This document shows, one piece after another, positions 1-9,200 of a stretch of DNA of 64,000 nucleotides. The notes under the pieces were generated by a model. It made no database searches, had not been told where the DNA came from, and saw only the letters and a list, made by a program, of their open reading frames with translations. The position numbers and the translations under genes are program-made. Origin of the DNA: JAVSMW01 sp032027005 (GTDB lineage Bacteria; Bacillota; Thermincolia; Thermincolales; UBA2595). Each line of letters starts with the position of its first letter. Within the stretch, counting starts at the first letter, position 1. Location of the stretch: assembly GCA_032027005.1 (NCBI GenBank), contig JAVSMW010000016.1, forward strand, positions 41,828 through 105,827. The letters run 5' to 3'.

Positions 1-40
1 GTTTACCTGGTGACGTTGGCTTAAACTTTTTAACAGCCAT
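1..40 (-). CDS. rplB: Ribosomal protein L2, N-terminal fragment
   Basis: Only the first 13 codons are in the window, reading MAVKKFKPTSPGK on the minus strand, which is the usual start of bacterial L2. The ATG is at 38-40 and a GGAGGG ribosome binding site lies just upstream. L2 binds 23S rRNA near the peptidyl transferase centre. It follows rplW as in the standard S10 operon, so the operon continues off the left edge. Confidence 0.9.
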   Translation of the reverse strand, partial: MAVKKFKPTSPGK

Positions 41-70
41 TTAAATTCCCTCCTTTACTACAGAAGTTTA

Positions 71-358
71 TTACATACCTTCGAGAATTTCGATTCTATC
101 GCCATCTTTGAGAGTGACAATAGCCTTTTTCCTGTTAGCGGTCCTGCCCAGATATTTGCCCATCCGCTTTGTTTTACCTTTTACGTTCATTGTATTAACA
201 TTGGTAACCGTTACTTTGAACAGTTCCTGAATTGCATGTTTAATTTCAATTTTGTTCGCCTTAGGGTCAACGTAGAAGCTGTATTTGTTTTCTGCAGTCA
301 GCCCCATGCTGCGCTCAGAAACGATTGGCCTTTTTACAATGTCCTGCGGGGTACGCAT
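71..358 (-). CDS. rplW: Ribosomal protein L23
   Basis: The 95-residue product has normal L23 length and carries the family pattern: PIVSERS near the N-terminus, a central YSFYVDPKANKIEIK segment and a C-terminal KKAIVTLKDGD strand. L23 binds 23S rRNA domain III at the polypeptide exit, where SRP and trigger factor dock. Its ATG overlaps the rplD stop (TAATG arrangement at 356-360), suggesting translational coupling. It lies between rplD and rplB in the S10 operon. Confidence 0.97.
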   Translation of the reverse strand: MRTPQDIVKRPIVSERSMGLTAENKYSFYVDPKANKIEIKHAIQELFKVTVTNVNTMNVKGKTKRMGKYLGRTANRKKAIVTLKDGDRIEILEGM

Positions 359-981
359 TATGCCAGCACCTCCTCAACCTTGGATACGGCATCTCTGGTA
401 ATGATCAGTTTTTCATGGGCCAGCACGTCATAAACATTCAGTGTGTCAGCATGAGTAGGGGTTACCCCCGGGATATTCCGGGCTGATCTTACTACAGCAG
501 TGTCAGCTTCTGCGGTTACCACAAGAGCCTTTTTGGTGACTTTCAGGCTGTTCAGAACATCTGCAAATTCTTTTGTTTTCGGCTCAGCCATTGCTAGCTG
601 GTCAAGAACAATAATGTTGCCCTTCTGTACTTTGGAAGACAAAGCTGATCTTAAAGCCAGTCTCCTAACTTTCTTAGGTATTGAATAGCTATAGGAACGC
701 GGTTTGGGCGCAAAAATGATTCCACCTGATCTCCAAAGCGGTGAGCGGCTGGAGCCTGCCCTGGCCCTGCCTGTACCTTTTTGCTTGAATGGTTTACGCC
801 CTCCTCCGCTGACCTCAGCGCGGGTTTTGGCGGATTGGGTGCCCAAACGTTTGTTGGCGAGTTGGTTTACGACAGCATCATGCATAACCGATTCGTTCAC
901 AGCTACACCAAAAACTTCATCTTTCAGCTCAATCTCGCCTACCTGTTCACCTTTGATATTATATAAAGCAACTTTTGGCAT
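358..981 (-). CDS. rplD: Ribosomal protein L4
   Basis: The 207-residue protein has the long basic loop of L4 (GGGRKPFKQKGTGRARAGSS at about residues 60-80) that reaches into the exit tunnel, followed by the globular Rossmann-like part. In many bacteria L4 also regulates its own operon. It follows rplC after a 28-bp gap and its stop overlaps the start of rplW. Nothing unusual is seen. Confidence 0.97.
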   Translation of the reverse strand: MPKVALYNIKGEQVGEIELKDEVFGVAVNESVMHDAVVNQLANKRLGTQSAKTRAEVSGGGRKPFKQKGTGRARAGSSRSPLWRSGGIIFAPKPRSYSYSIPKKVRRLALRSALSSKVQKGNIIVLDQLAMAEPKTKEFADVLNSLKVTKKALVVTAEADTAVVRSARNIPGVTPTHADTLNVYDVLAHEKLIITRDAVSKVEEVLA

Positions 982-1009
982 GTGATATCCTCCTTTCCTG
1001 CCCGATCAT

Positions 1010-1636
1010 CTATTTCGCTTTAACGCTGGATTTTACCATCAGTAAACTGCCCTTAGGTCCCGGAACGGCACCTTTTACAATGAGCAGGTTTCTCTCAGTA
1101 TCTACTTTTACTATCTCTAGGTTTTGCACAGTTACCCTGACACCGCCTAAACGGCCGGGACGTTTTGTGCCTTTGAAAACCCTGGCCGGACCTTTTGCCC
1201 CGCCGCTTCCTACCCGGCGATGACTTTTGGAGCCATGGCCCATAGGCCCTCTCTGGAAGTTATGCCTTTTGATACTGCCGGCAAAGCCTTTACCTTTGGA
1301 AGTTCCCACCACGTCAACATTGTCGCCCTGTTCAAATACATCAACTTTTACTTCCTGCCCAACTTGGAATTCGTCAACATTTTCAACATTAATTTCTTTC
1401 AGAAATCTTAAGGGCTTGACATTGGACTTTTGAAAATGACCTTTGGCTGGTTTGTTTATGCCGGTTTCCTTACGCTCGCCAAATCCTATTTGGATTGCGT
1501 TATAACCGTCAGTCTCAACGGTTTTCTTTTGAATCACATAACATGGTCCGGCCTGAACCACAGTAACAGGAACAATCCGGCCATCTTCTTTATAGAGTTG
1601 GGTCATGCCCACTTTGGTTCCAAGTATGCTTTTCAT
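1010..1636 (-). CDS. rplC: Ribosomal protein L3
   Basis: The 208-residue protein starts MKSILGTKVGMTQLYKEDG, typical of L3, and carries the conserved GPMGHGSKSHRRVGSGG extension (about residues 130-147) that approaches the peptidyl transferase centre. The ATG at 1634-1636 is preceded by an AGGAGGTGG ribosome binding site. L3 is an early assembly protein of the 50S subunit. It is separated from rpsJ by about 150 bp containing a small inverted repeat near 1750-1775. Confidence 0.97.
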   Translation of the reverse strand: MKSILGTKVGMTQLYKEDGRIVPVTVVQAGPCYVIQKKTVETDGYNAIQIGFGERKETGINKPAKGHFQKSNVKPLRFLKEINVENVDEFQVGQEVKVDVFEQGDNVDVVGTSKGKGFAGSIKRHNFQRGPMGHGSKSHRRVGSGGAKGPARVFKGTKRPGRLGGVRVTVQNLEIVKVDTERNLLIVKGAVPGPKGSLLMVKSSVKAK

Positions 1637-1785
1637 TTCGCCACCTCCTAAACTTCTGGTGTCCAGTGGTCAGCGTCCTGTTAATGAGGTGAGCTGACGT
1701 TCGACACTTTTTCTCAGATTTACTACGAATTATATTTACGTAAAAGCAGCAACTGGCCACAGGTCTTAAGACCACCGGCCGCCTA

Positions 1786-2094
1786 CTAAAGCTTAATTTC
1801 TATGTCAACACCGGCTGGCAGATCCAGTCTCATCAAAGCATCCACCGTTTTCGGTGTAGGTTCCAAAATATCAATCAACCGCTTATGAGTCCTCATTTCA
1901 AACTGCTCCCGGGAGTCCTTATTTACATGGGGAGATCTCAGGATAGTATAAATGCTCTTTTCTGTCGGCAGGGGAACTGGCCCAGCCACTCCGGCACCGG
2001 TTCTTTTGGCGGTATCAACTATTTTTTCCGCAGACTGATCGAGAATCTTGTGATCAAATGCCTTAAGCCTGATCCTAATTTTTTGTTTTGCCAT
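1786..2094 (-). CDS. rpsJ: Ribosomal protein S10
   Basis: The start is placed at the ATG at 2092-2094, giving MAKQKIRIRLKAFDHKILDQ and 102 residues, the normal S10 length. It is preceded by AAAAGGAGGT at ideal spacing. A longer reading frame exists upstream but would place the ribosome binding site inside the gene. S10 is in the 30S head and, as NusE, also joins NusB in transcription antitermination. It is the first gene of the S10 operon, after a repeat-filled gap following tuf. Confidence 0.96.
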   Translation of the reverse strand: MAKQKIRIRLKAFDHKILDQSAEKIVDTAKRTGAGVAGPVPLPTEKSIYTILRSPHVNKDSREQFEMRTHKRLIDILEPTPKTVDALMRLDLPAGVDIEIKL

Positions 2095-2267
2095 TTTTGT
2101 ACCTCCTTTTCGCCCGATTGTCACGGACATTCTCAGTGAAAACTACCTAATTCGACGATTAGCAACCTTCCACTTCATCGCAATGCACCCAAAAACGTCA
2201 TGCACTCGGGATTTGTTTTAACTAATCTATTTGATTTAGTGTATTTAATGAAAAACAGATGAGAGAT

Positions 2268-2298
2268 AAGTACTACGGCTTGGAGAGCCGCAGTACTT
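2268..2298 (-). terminator. Stem-loop between tuf copy 1 and rpsJ
   Basis: A stem of about 12 bp (AAGTACT-CGGCT arms around a short loop, one mismatch) lies between the tuf gene and rpsJ. On the minus strand it is followed by a pyrimidine-rich stretch that includes a run of five T about 15 bases later. It could be the end of the str transcript, but the U-tract is not adjacent, so the terminator role is uncertain. Confidence 0.4.
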
Positions 2299-2306
2299 AC
2301 ACTCTC

Positions 2307-2541
2307 CAGGCTGTTGAAAATGCCCGCCTAGCTTTGTCGCTCAGATTTGACAAGGTCCTCAACGTATACAAGTACGCGTCCAGCTCAGCCGTAGCCGCGC
2401 AGCGGCGTACGGATGAGGGTACCCATGAATCAGTAAATTCGGGTGTGACCTTGTCAAATCTGGCTCCGCGCTGTCCCCGCAAGGGGGAGGCTGCCGTTCT
2501 AAGCGCTGAAGCGCTAAGAACTGGCACTCTGAACAGCCTGC
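2307..2541. repeat. Hairpin-forming interspersed element, copy A
   Basis: This non-coding segment fills most of the 458-bp gap between rpsJ and tuf copy 1. It has a perfect 16-bp inverted repeat (2342-2357 and 2447-2462) and an outer imperfect pair (about 2308-2325 and 2523-2540). Between the inner arms is a conserved core, best seen on the minus strand, with TTCATGGGTACCCTCATCCG followed by CGCCGC/GCGGC pairs. The core recurs near 20280 and 21140 with different arm sequences. The right part (CCCGCAAGGGG followed by GCTGAAGCG) is shared with the element at 35507-35688. Confidence 0.8.
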
Positions 2542-2552
2542 TCTTGTTATCT

Positions 2553-2731
2553 CTACTTCTTGATGGCGCTGACAACGCCCGCGCCAACTGTCCTGCCACC
2601 CTCGCGGATAGCAAAACGCAGTCCTTCTTCGATTGCAATGGGGGTAATCAGNTAGTTTTACCGTGGTCTACGTGACCGATGGTCCCTACGTTTACGTGAG
2701 GTTTATTACGTTCAAATTTCGCTTTTCCCAT
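2553..2731 (-). CDS. tuf: Elongation factor Tu, copy 1, collapsed at an assembly gap
   Basis: On the minus strand the gene starts MGKAKFERNKPHVNVGTIG and runs through HVDHGKT of the G1 motif. It then meets the single N at 2652 and resumes in the last codons of EF-Tu, ending AIREGGRTVGAGVVSAIKK. The middle (roughly residues 27 to 370 of a protein near 400) is absent. The bases around the N match those at the second locus (20455-20633). This fits two near-identical tuf genes that the assembler could not separate. EF-Tu delivers aminoacyl-tRNA to the ribosome. The position directly after fusA is the classical tufA place. The gene is very likely intact in the organism. Confidence 0.9.
2652..2652. 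other. Assembly gap (single N) inside tuf copy 1
   Basis: One N replaces about 1 kb of expected tuf sequence. The bases on either side are the 5' and 3' ends of the same gene. Confidence 0.9.
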
Positions 2732-2807
2732 TTTTATCCTTCCTCCTTAAATCCTTGAATAAACTTTCATATGTTAAATGGCCGGGGCTGGCCCCAGGCC
2801 AACATTC

Positions 2808-4883
2808 CTAACCTTGCCGCTTGGAAATGATACCCTCGGCAATATTCCTGGGAACTTCTTCGTAATGAGACATTTGCATAGTATAAACACCGCGTCCCTG
2901 GGTTCTGGACCGCAGGTCTGTGGCATATCCGAACATCTCGGACAGGGGAACATATCCCCTGATGACCTGAGAATTGCCTCTGGGGTCCATGCCTTCAATC
3001 CTGCCGCGCCGGGAGTTCATATCTCCCATAACATCGCCCATATATTCCTCAGGAACAACCACTTCAACTTTCATAATAGGTTCTAAAATAATGGGCTGTG
3101 CCTTCACAGCTGCATTCTTAAAGGCCATTGAGCCGGCAATTTTAAAGGCCATCTCCGAAGAGTCAACATCATGATATGAACCGTCATACAGGGTTGCCCT
3201 GATATCAATGGCCGGATAACCAGCCAAAATACCGTTTGCCATGGCTTCCTTGATTCCGTTTTCAACCGGGCCAACGTATTCCCTGGGCACAACACCGCCT
3301 ACGATTTTGTTGACGAACTCAAAACCGGTGCCTGCCTCCAAAGGCTCCAATTCAATCCACACATGACCATACTGACCTCGGCCACCGGACTGGCGGACAA
3401 ATTTTCCTTCGGCTTTAACTGATCCCTTGATAGTTTCTTTATAAGCAACCTGCGGCCGGCCAACATTAGCATCAACCTTGAACTCGCGCAGCATCCGGTC
3501 AACAATAATCTCCAGGTGCAGCTCTCCCATCCCGGAGATGATGACCTGACCTGTTTCGGTATCAGTTCTGACCCGGAATGTTGGATCTTCTTCCGAAAGC
3601 CTCTGCAGGGCAATCCCCATTTTCTCCTGGTCAGCTTTTGTTTTGGGCTCAATCGCTACATCTATAACAGGCTCGGGGAACTCCATCTGCTCCAGAATAA
3701 TTGGTTCTTTTTCATCACAGAGGGTGTCGCCGGTTGATACATCTTTAGGACCTACAGCAGCAGCAATATCACCTGTGAATACCTCAGCAATTTCTTCCCG
3801 GTGATTGGCATGCATCTGCAGAATCCGGCCAATTCTCTCTTTCTTATTTTTCGATGAATTATAAACATAAGAACCAGACTTCAGACTCCCTGAATAAACC
3901 CTGAAAAATGCCAGTTTACCCACATAGGGGTCTGCCATAATCTTAAAGGCCAAAGCTGAAAAGGGCTGTTCATCAGAGGGATCTCTTTTGTCTTCTGCCC
4001 CGGTTTCAGGATTAACTCCTTTAATCGCCGGAATGTCAATTGGGGCAGGCATGTAGTCCACAACAGCATCCAGCAGTTGCTGGACACCCTTGTTCTTGAA
4101 TGAAGACCCGCAAAGAACAGGAATGAATTTGATGGAAATAGTAGCCTTCCGAATCCCTATCCTGATTTCTTCTTCAGTAAGCTCTTCGCCCTCCAGGTAC
4201 TTCATCATCAGCTCTTCATCTGATTCGGCCACAGCCTCAATAAGAATATCACGGTATTCAGCTGCCAAATCCTTGAGCTCATCCGGAATTTCGCTGACTT
4301 TGCTGGTAGTTCCCAAATCATCTGTATAAATAATGGCTTTATTGGTTACCAGATCAACAACACCCTGGAACTTTTCCTCGGAACCGATGGGAACTTGCAG
4401 TGCGATAGGGTTAGCACCCAATCTCTCTCTAATCATGTTAAGTCCTCTGAAGAAATCAGCACCCACACGGTCCATTTTATTAATGAAGGCCAATCGGGGA
4501 ACTCCATAATTATCAGCTTGGCGCCACACGGTTTCAGATTGGGGTTCTACTCCACCGACAGAACAAAAAACTGCAACGGCCCCATCAAGAACCCGGAGTG
4601 ACCTTTCTACCTCTACGGTAAAGTCCACGTGCCCAGGTGTGTCTATAATATTGATACGATGCCCCCTCCAGTTGCAGGTAGTCGCTGCTGATGTAATAGT
4701 AATACCGCGCTCCTGCTCCTGAACCATCCAGTCCATCGTAGCGGCTCCATCGTGAACTTCACCGATCTTATGGACTTTACCGGTATAAAAGAGTATTCTC
4801 TCTGTGGTAGTCGTTTTCCCGGCATCAATATGAGCCATGATACCAATATTGCGTGTTCTCTCTAAACTAAATTGTCTTGCCAC
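2808..4883 (-). CDS. fusA: Elongation factor G
   Basis: The 691-residue protein has the EF-G layout: a GTPase domain with AHIDAGKTTTTERI (G1), DTPGHVDFT (G3) and NKMDR (G4), then domains II to V, with the GRGQYGHV segment of domain IV. EF-G drives translocation and, with RRF, ribosome recycling. The ATG is preceded by AAAGGAGGAT. It sits between rpsG and tuf in the str operon. Length and motifs are those of canonical EF-G rather than a Tet-type protection protein. Confidence 0.98.
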   Translation of the reverse strand: MARQFSLERTRNIGIMAHIDAGKTTTTERILFYTGKVHKIGEVHDGAATMDWMVQEQERGITITSAATTCNWRGHRINIIDTPGHVDFTVEVERSLRVLDGAVAVFCSVGGVEPQSETVWRQADNYGVPRLAFINKMDRVGADFFRGLNMIRERLGANPIALQVPIGSEEKFQGVVDLVTNKAIIYTDDLGTTSKVSEIPDELKDLAAEYRDILIEAVAESDEELMMKYLEGEELTEEEIRIGIRKATISIKFIPVLCGSSFKNKGVQQLLDAVVDYMPAPIDIPAIKGVNPETGAEDKRDPSDEQPFSALAFKIMADPYVGKLAFFRVYSGSLKSGSYVYNSSKNKKERIGRILQMHANHREEIAEVFTGDIAAAVGPKDVSTGDTLCDEKEPIILEQMEFPEPVIDVAIEPKTKADQEKMGIALQRLSEEDPTFRVRTDTETGQVIISGMGELHLEIIVDRMLREFKVDANVGRPQVAYKETIKGSVKAEGKFVRQSGGRGQYGHVWIELEPLEAGTGFEFVNKIVGGVVPREYVGPVENGIKEAMANGILAGYPAIDIRATLYDGSYHDVDSSEMAFKIAGSMAFKNAAVKAQPIILEPIMKVEVVVPEEYMGDVMGDMNSRRGRIEGMDPRGNSQVIRGYVPLSEMFGYATDLRSRTQGRGVYTMQMSHYEEVPRNIAEGIISKRQG

Positions 4884-4940
4884 AATAATCCTCCTTTCTA
4901 CCTCGAGGTGAAAACCCGGAAGTTAACATAAGTAAATTAA

Positions 4941-5414
4941 TTACCACCTGTAATGAGCAAAAGCCTTGTTAGCCTCAGCCATTTTGTGGGTATCTTCTCT
5001 CTTTTTCACAGAACCACCGGTACTGTTAGCAGCATCCATAATTTCAGCAGCTAATTTCTCTTCCATGGTTTTTTCGCCACCACGTTTACGGCTGTAGGTT
5101 ACCAGCCAACGCAGGCCAAGGGTCTGCCTCCGGTCTGAACGAACCTCAATAGGCACCTGGTAGTTGGCTCCACCTACACGGCGGGCTTTAACCTCCAAAA
5201 CCGGCATAATATTCTTCATTGCAGCTTCAAAAACCTCAAGCGGGTTTTTTCCCGTTTTGTCCTTTACGATTTCAAAAGCATTATAGCAAATCTGTTCCGC
5301 AGTACCCTTTTTACCGTCCAGCATAACCTGGTTAACTAATTTAGTAAGCAGTCTGCTGTTAAAAATAGGATCCGGCAAAACTTCTCTTTTGGCAATATAA
5401 CCTCTCCTGGGCAT
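4941..5414 (-). CDS. rpsG: Ribosomal protein S7
   Basis: The 157-residue protein starts MPRRGYIAKREVLPDPIFNS and contains the S7 helix pattern RRVGGANYQVPIEVR (about residues 78-92) and a C-terminal AFAHYRW. S7 nucleates assembly of the 30S head and contacts tRNA at the E site. It follows rpsL by about 40 bp with a GGGGGGAA ribosome binding site. Confidence 0.98.
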   Translation of the reverse strand: MPRRGYIAKREVLPDPIFNSRLLTKLVNQVMLDGKKGTAEQICYNAFEIVKDKTGKNPLEVFEAAMKNIMPVLEVKARRVGGANYQVPIEVRSDRRQTLGLRWLVTYSRKRGGEKTMEEKLAAEIMDAANSTGGSVKKREDTHKMAEANKAFAHYRW

Positions 5415-5454
5415 TTAATTTCCCCCCTTTACGACTTAAGGTGTATCTCACAAA

Positions 5455-5832
5455 CTATTTTGCTTTGGGTCTCTTGGCACCATATTTGGAACGGCCCTGC
5501 TTACGATTTTGTACACCCGCGGTATCCAGAGCACCGCGAACAATATGATATCTGACACCCGGAAGATCTTTAACCCGGCCGCCTCTGACCAGAACAACAG
5601 AGTGTTCCTGAAGATTATGACCAATTCCCGGAATATATGAGGTAACCTCAATGCTATTGGTCAGTCTTACCCTGGCAACTTTACGCAGCGCGGAGTTAGG
5701 CTTCTTCGGCGTAGTTGTGTAAACCCTGGTACATACTCCCCGCTTTTGCGGAGACTCTTTTAACGCCGGTGCTGTTGACTTTTTCTCCAACATTTCCCTA
5801 CGTTTGCGAACTAGCTGGCTAATAGTAGGCAT
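5455..5832 (-). CDS. rpsL: Ribosomal protein S12
   Basis: The 125-residue protein starts MPTISQLVRKRREMLEKKS and contains the decoding-centre loops TTPKKPNSALRK (about residues 40-51) and RGGRVKDLPGVRYH (about 84-97). The lysines at the sites linked to streptomycin response (TPKKPNS, and K in GRVKDLPG) are the wild-type residues. It is the first gene of the str operon proper. Confidence 0.98.
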   Translation of the reverse strand: MPTISQLVRKRREMLEKKSTAPALKESPQKRGVCTRVYTTTPKKPNSALRKVARVRLTNSIEVTSYIPGIGHNLQEHSVVLVRGGRVKDLPGVRYHIVRGALDTAGVQNRKQGRSKYGAKRPKAK

Positions 5833-5869
5833 CTACTGCACCTCCTTCCTAAAACTACAATAAGAATAT

Positions 5870-5899
5870 TTTTGCCCCTTACCTTGGTAAGGGGCAAAA
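5870..5899. other. Perfect 14-bp hairpin between rplGB and rpsL
   Basis: The arms (TTTTGCCCCTTACC and its complement) are perfectly paired around a 2-base centre. Neither strand has a U-tract directly after the stem, so it is not an obvious intrinsic terminator. It could be an RNA processing or stability site between the two coding regions. Confidence 0.6.
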
Positions 5900-5933
5900 G
5901 CAAACCATTTTCTTAAAACCCCTAAAAATTATA

Positions 5934-6185
5934 TTATTCTTCAATCAAGGCTGCAGAAGCACAGCCAACTTCAATACCACATGCTTTGCCCAGATCCTTC
6001 ATCGTATCCACGGTCACAACAGGTACACCCTGTTCCTGGCAATGCCGGACCAAAGGCTTTATCACATGCTGCTCCGCATCGGAAGCTATAAATACCTTCT
6101 TAGCAAGTCCCTTTTCTAAGGCTTTTATTGTTTGTTTGGTGCCAACACACTTCTTCCTGGCACTAACCAAACCGCTAACAGGCAC
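5934..6185 (-). CDS. rplGB: L7Ae-family K-turn RNA-binding protein (YbxF-like)
   Basis: The start is taken as a GTG at 6183-6185, six bases after AGAAAGGAGGG, giving an 83-residue product beginning MPVSGLVSARKKCVGTKQT. A longer frame would put that strong ribosome binding site inside the coding region. The protein has the L7Ae/L30e fold signature: the GTKQTIKALEKG helix, FIASDAEQHV, and a C-terminal CGIEVGCASAA. In Bacillus the YbxF homologue binds kink-turn RNA. The place between rpoC and rpsL is the conserved one for this family. Confidence 0.92.
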   Translation of the reverse strand: MPVSGLVSARKKCVGTKQTIKALEKGLAKKVFIASDAEQHVIKPLVRHCQEQGVPVVTVDTMKDLGKACGIEVGCASAALIEE

Positions 6186-6233
6186 TATAAGCCCTCCTTT
6201 CTGGATTTCAGACACTTTTAAATAATATCATTT

Positions 6234-9200
6234 TTAGGTTATACTGTCAAGATTATTACGGCTTACTTGCTCGACAGTAGGTATAATTCTTATATTACGA
6301 TAACGGGACATGCCTGTTCCGGCAGGTACCAGCTTACCGATAATAACGTTTTCCTTGAGTCCAAGCAGCGGATCGAGTTTGCCCTTAATGGCAGCCTCTG
6401 TAAGAACCCTGGTAGTTTCCTGGAATGAAGCCGCTGACAGGAAGGAGTCAGTTGCCAGCGATGCCTTTGTAATTCCCAAAAGCACCGGCCTGGCGGTAGA
6501 CGGTTGACCGCCTTCCGCGATAGCTGCAGCATTTTCTTCTTCAAAGTCAAAAATGTCGATCAGACCGCCCGGGAGCAAATCTGTGTCCCCGGGATCCTCA
6601 ATTTTGACCTTTCTAAGCATCTGGCGGACCATGACTTCGATATGCTTATCATTAATATCAACGCCCTGCAGCCTGTAAACTCTCTGCACCTCATGGACCA
6701 GATACATTTGAACGCCCTTGAGTCCCTTAATCTTCAGCATATCGTGCGGATTTACCGAACCCTCGGTTAACTCGTCACCTGCTAAAATCTGGTGTCCATC
6801 TTTGACTTTTAGCCTTGCTCCATAAGGAACCGGGTATACTTCCCGATCACCATTGTCATTTGAAATCTCTATCTCGCGGCGGCCTTTTACTTCCTGAATC
6901 TTGACCTGGCCGTCAATCTCGGCAATAACCGCCTGGCCTTTGGGTTTTCTAGCTTCAAAAAGTTCCTCTACCCGCGGGAGACCCTGGGTAATGTCATCAC
7001 CCGCAACCCCCCCGGTATGGAAGGTCCTCATAGTCAACTGAGTACCTGGTTCACCGATAGACTGGGCAGCAATAATACCCACAGCTTCCCCGATATCGAC
7101 CTGACGTCCGGTGGCCAGATTCCGACCGTAACATTTTTTGCAAACACCATATCTGGTCTTGCAGGTCAGAACCGATTTAATCCTGACTTTCTCAATACCG
7201 GCCTTGATAATTCTCTCAGCCATCGGCTCAAAGATCTCCTCATTTGCCGGAACCAGCAATTCTCCGGTTTGCGGGTCAAGGATATCATCGACAGTAACCC
7301 TGCCTGTAATCCGATCTTCCAACTTTTCAATGGACTCGTTGCCATCTTTGATTTCTTCGACTTCGATCCCGTTGGTTGTGCCACAGTCGTCTTCCCGGAC
7401 AATAACATCCTGGGCTACATCGACAAGCCTCCTGGTTAAGTAACCGGAGTCGGCTGTCCGCAAGGCTGTGTCAGCAAGACCCTTCCTGGCCCCGTGAGTG
7501 GAAATGAAGTACTCGAGTACTGTCAAACCCTCGCGAAAGTTTGCCTTAATCGGGAGGTCAATAATCCGTCCCGATGGGTCAGCCATTAGCCCCCGCATAC
7601 CGGCCAGCTGACGGATCTGCTGGATGTTACCCCGGGCACCTGAAGTAGCCATCATATAAACCGGATTGAACTGACCAAGGGTTTTTAACAAGGCCGCGGT
7701 TACCCGCTCAGTAGCATCATTCCATGTCTCAATGACCTTTTGATAACGCTCATCTTCAGTAATGAGACCCCTTCTGTACTGAGTTTCCACAGTCTCAACA
7801 CTTTTTTCGGCACCGCTGAGTATACCTTTTTTCTCATCCGGTATGGTGATATCTGTAATCCCGATGGTAATTCCCGCCCGGGTCGCGTAAGAATACCCCA
7901 GTTTCTTAAGGCCATCAAGAAGAGCCGCTGTTTCGGCATAACCAAGTTCTCTGTATGCCTTGGCTACAATATTGCCCAAAACCTTTTTGCCGGCAACTTC
8001 ATTAACGTATCCCAGTTCTTCCGGGATAACCTCATTGAAGATTATTCTGCCTACAGTCGTATCAAGTATTGACCCACCCGGCCTTCTCACTTTAACCCTG
8101 GCATGCAGTTCGGCATTACCTGTCCGGTAAGCCATCAACGCTTCAGCCGGATCCCGCAGGACCGAACCTTCACCCACAGCCCCCGGTTTCTCCAGGGTCA
8201 GGTAGTAACATCCAAGAACCATATCTTGTGTAGGAACTGCCACTGGGCGGCCGTCCTTGGGGTTAAGGATATTGTGAGCTGAGAGCATTAAAAGCCTTGC
8301 TTCTGCCTGGGCTTCAGCTGACAACGGCACGTGCACAGCCATTTGGTCGCCATCAAAGTCCGCGTTATATGCTGTACAAACCATTGGGTGAATCTGAATC
8401 GCCCGGCCTTCCACGAGAACCGGCTCGAAGGCCTGAATACCCAGCCGGTGCAAGGTTGGCGCACGGTTTAAAAGAACCGGATGCTCTTTAATAACTTCTT
8501 CCAGGACATCCCAAACTTCCGGGCGGACCCGCTCAACCATCCTCTTAGCACTTTTAATGTTGTGGGCAAACCCGTCATTAACGAGTTTCTTCATTACAAA
8601 GGGCTTAAATAATTCCAAAGCCATTTCCTTTGGCAGGCCGCACTGGTGCAGGAGTAATTCCGGCCCAACCACAATAACTGAACGGCCGGAATAGTCAACC
8701 CGCTTTCCTAACAGGTTCTGACGGAACCGTCCCTGTTTCCCTTTCAGCATATCGCTGAGAGATTTTAATGGCCGGTTACCTGGCCCTGTAACAGGACGAC
8801 CGCGTCTGCCGTTGTCTATCAAAGCATCTACAGCTTCCTGCAGCATCCTTTTCTCATTGCGGACGATAATATCAGGGGCACCCAGATCCAGGAGCCTTTT
8901 TAGCCTGTTATTCCGGTTTATCACACGGCGGTATAAATCATTTAAATCAGAAGTCGCAAACCGACCGCCGTCCAACTGAACCATTGGCCGTAATTCCGGC
9001 GGAATCACCGGTACTACATCCATAATCATCCATTCCGGCCGGTTACCGGATTTACGAAAAGCTTCGACGACTTCCAGCCTGCGAATGGCTCTGACCCGGC
9101 GCTGTCCACTGACTTCCTTCAACTCCTGGCGGAGTTCTTTGGCCATCTCTTCCAGTTCGATCTCTTCCAGAAGCTTTTTAATAGCCTCAGCACCCATTCC

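Noticed and set aside
2259..2675. Plus-strand open frame of 138 codons
   Set aside because: It runs through a hairpin repeat and the antisense of tuf, crosses the N at 2652, and has no protein-like character.
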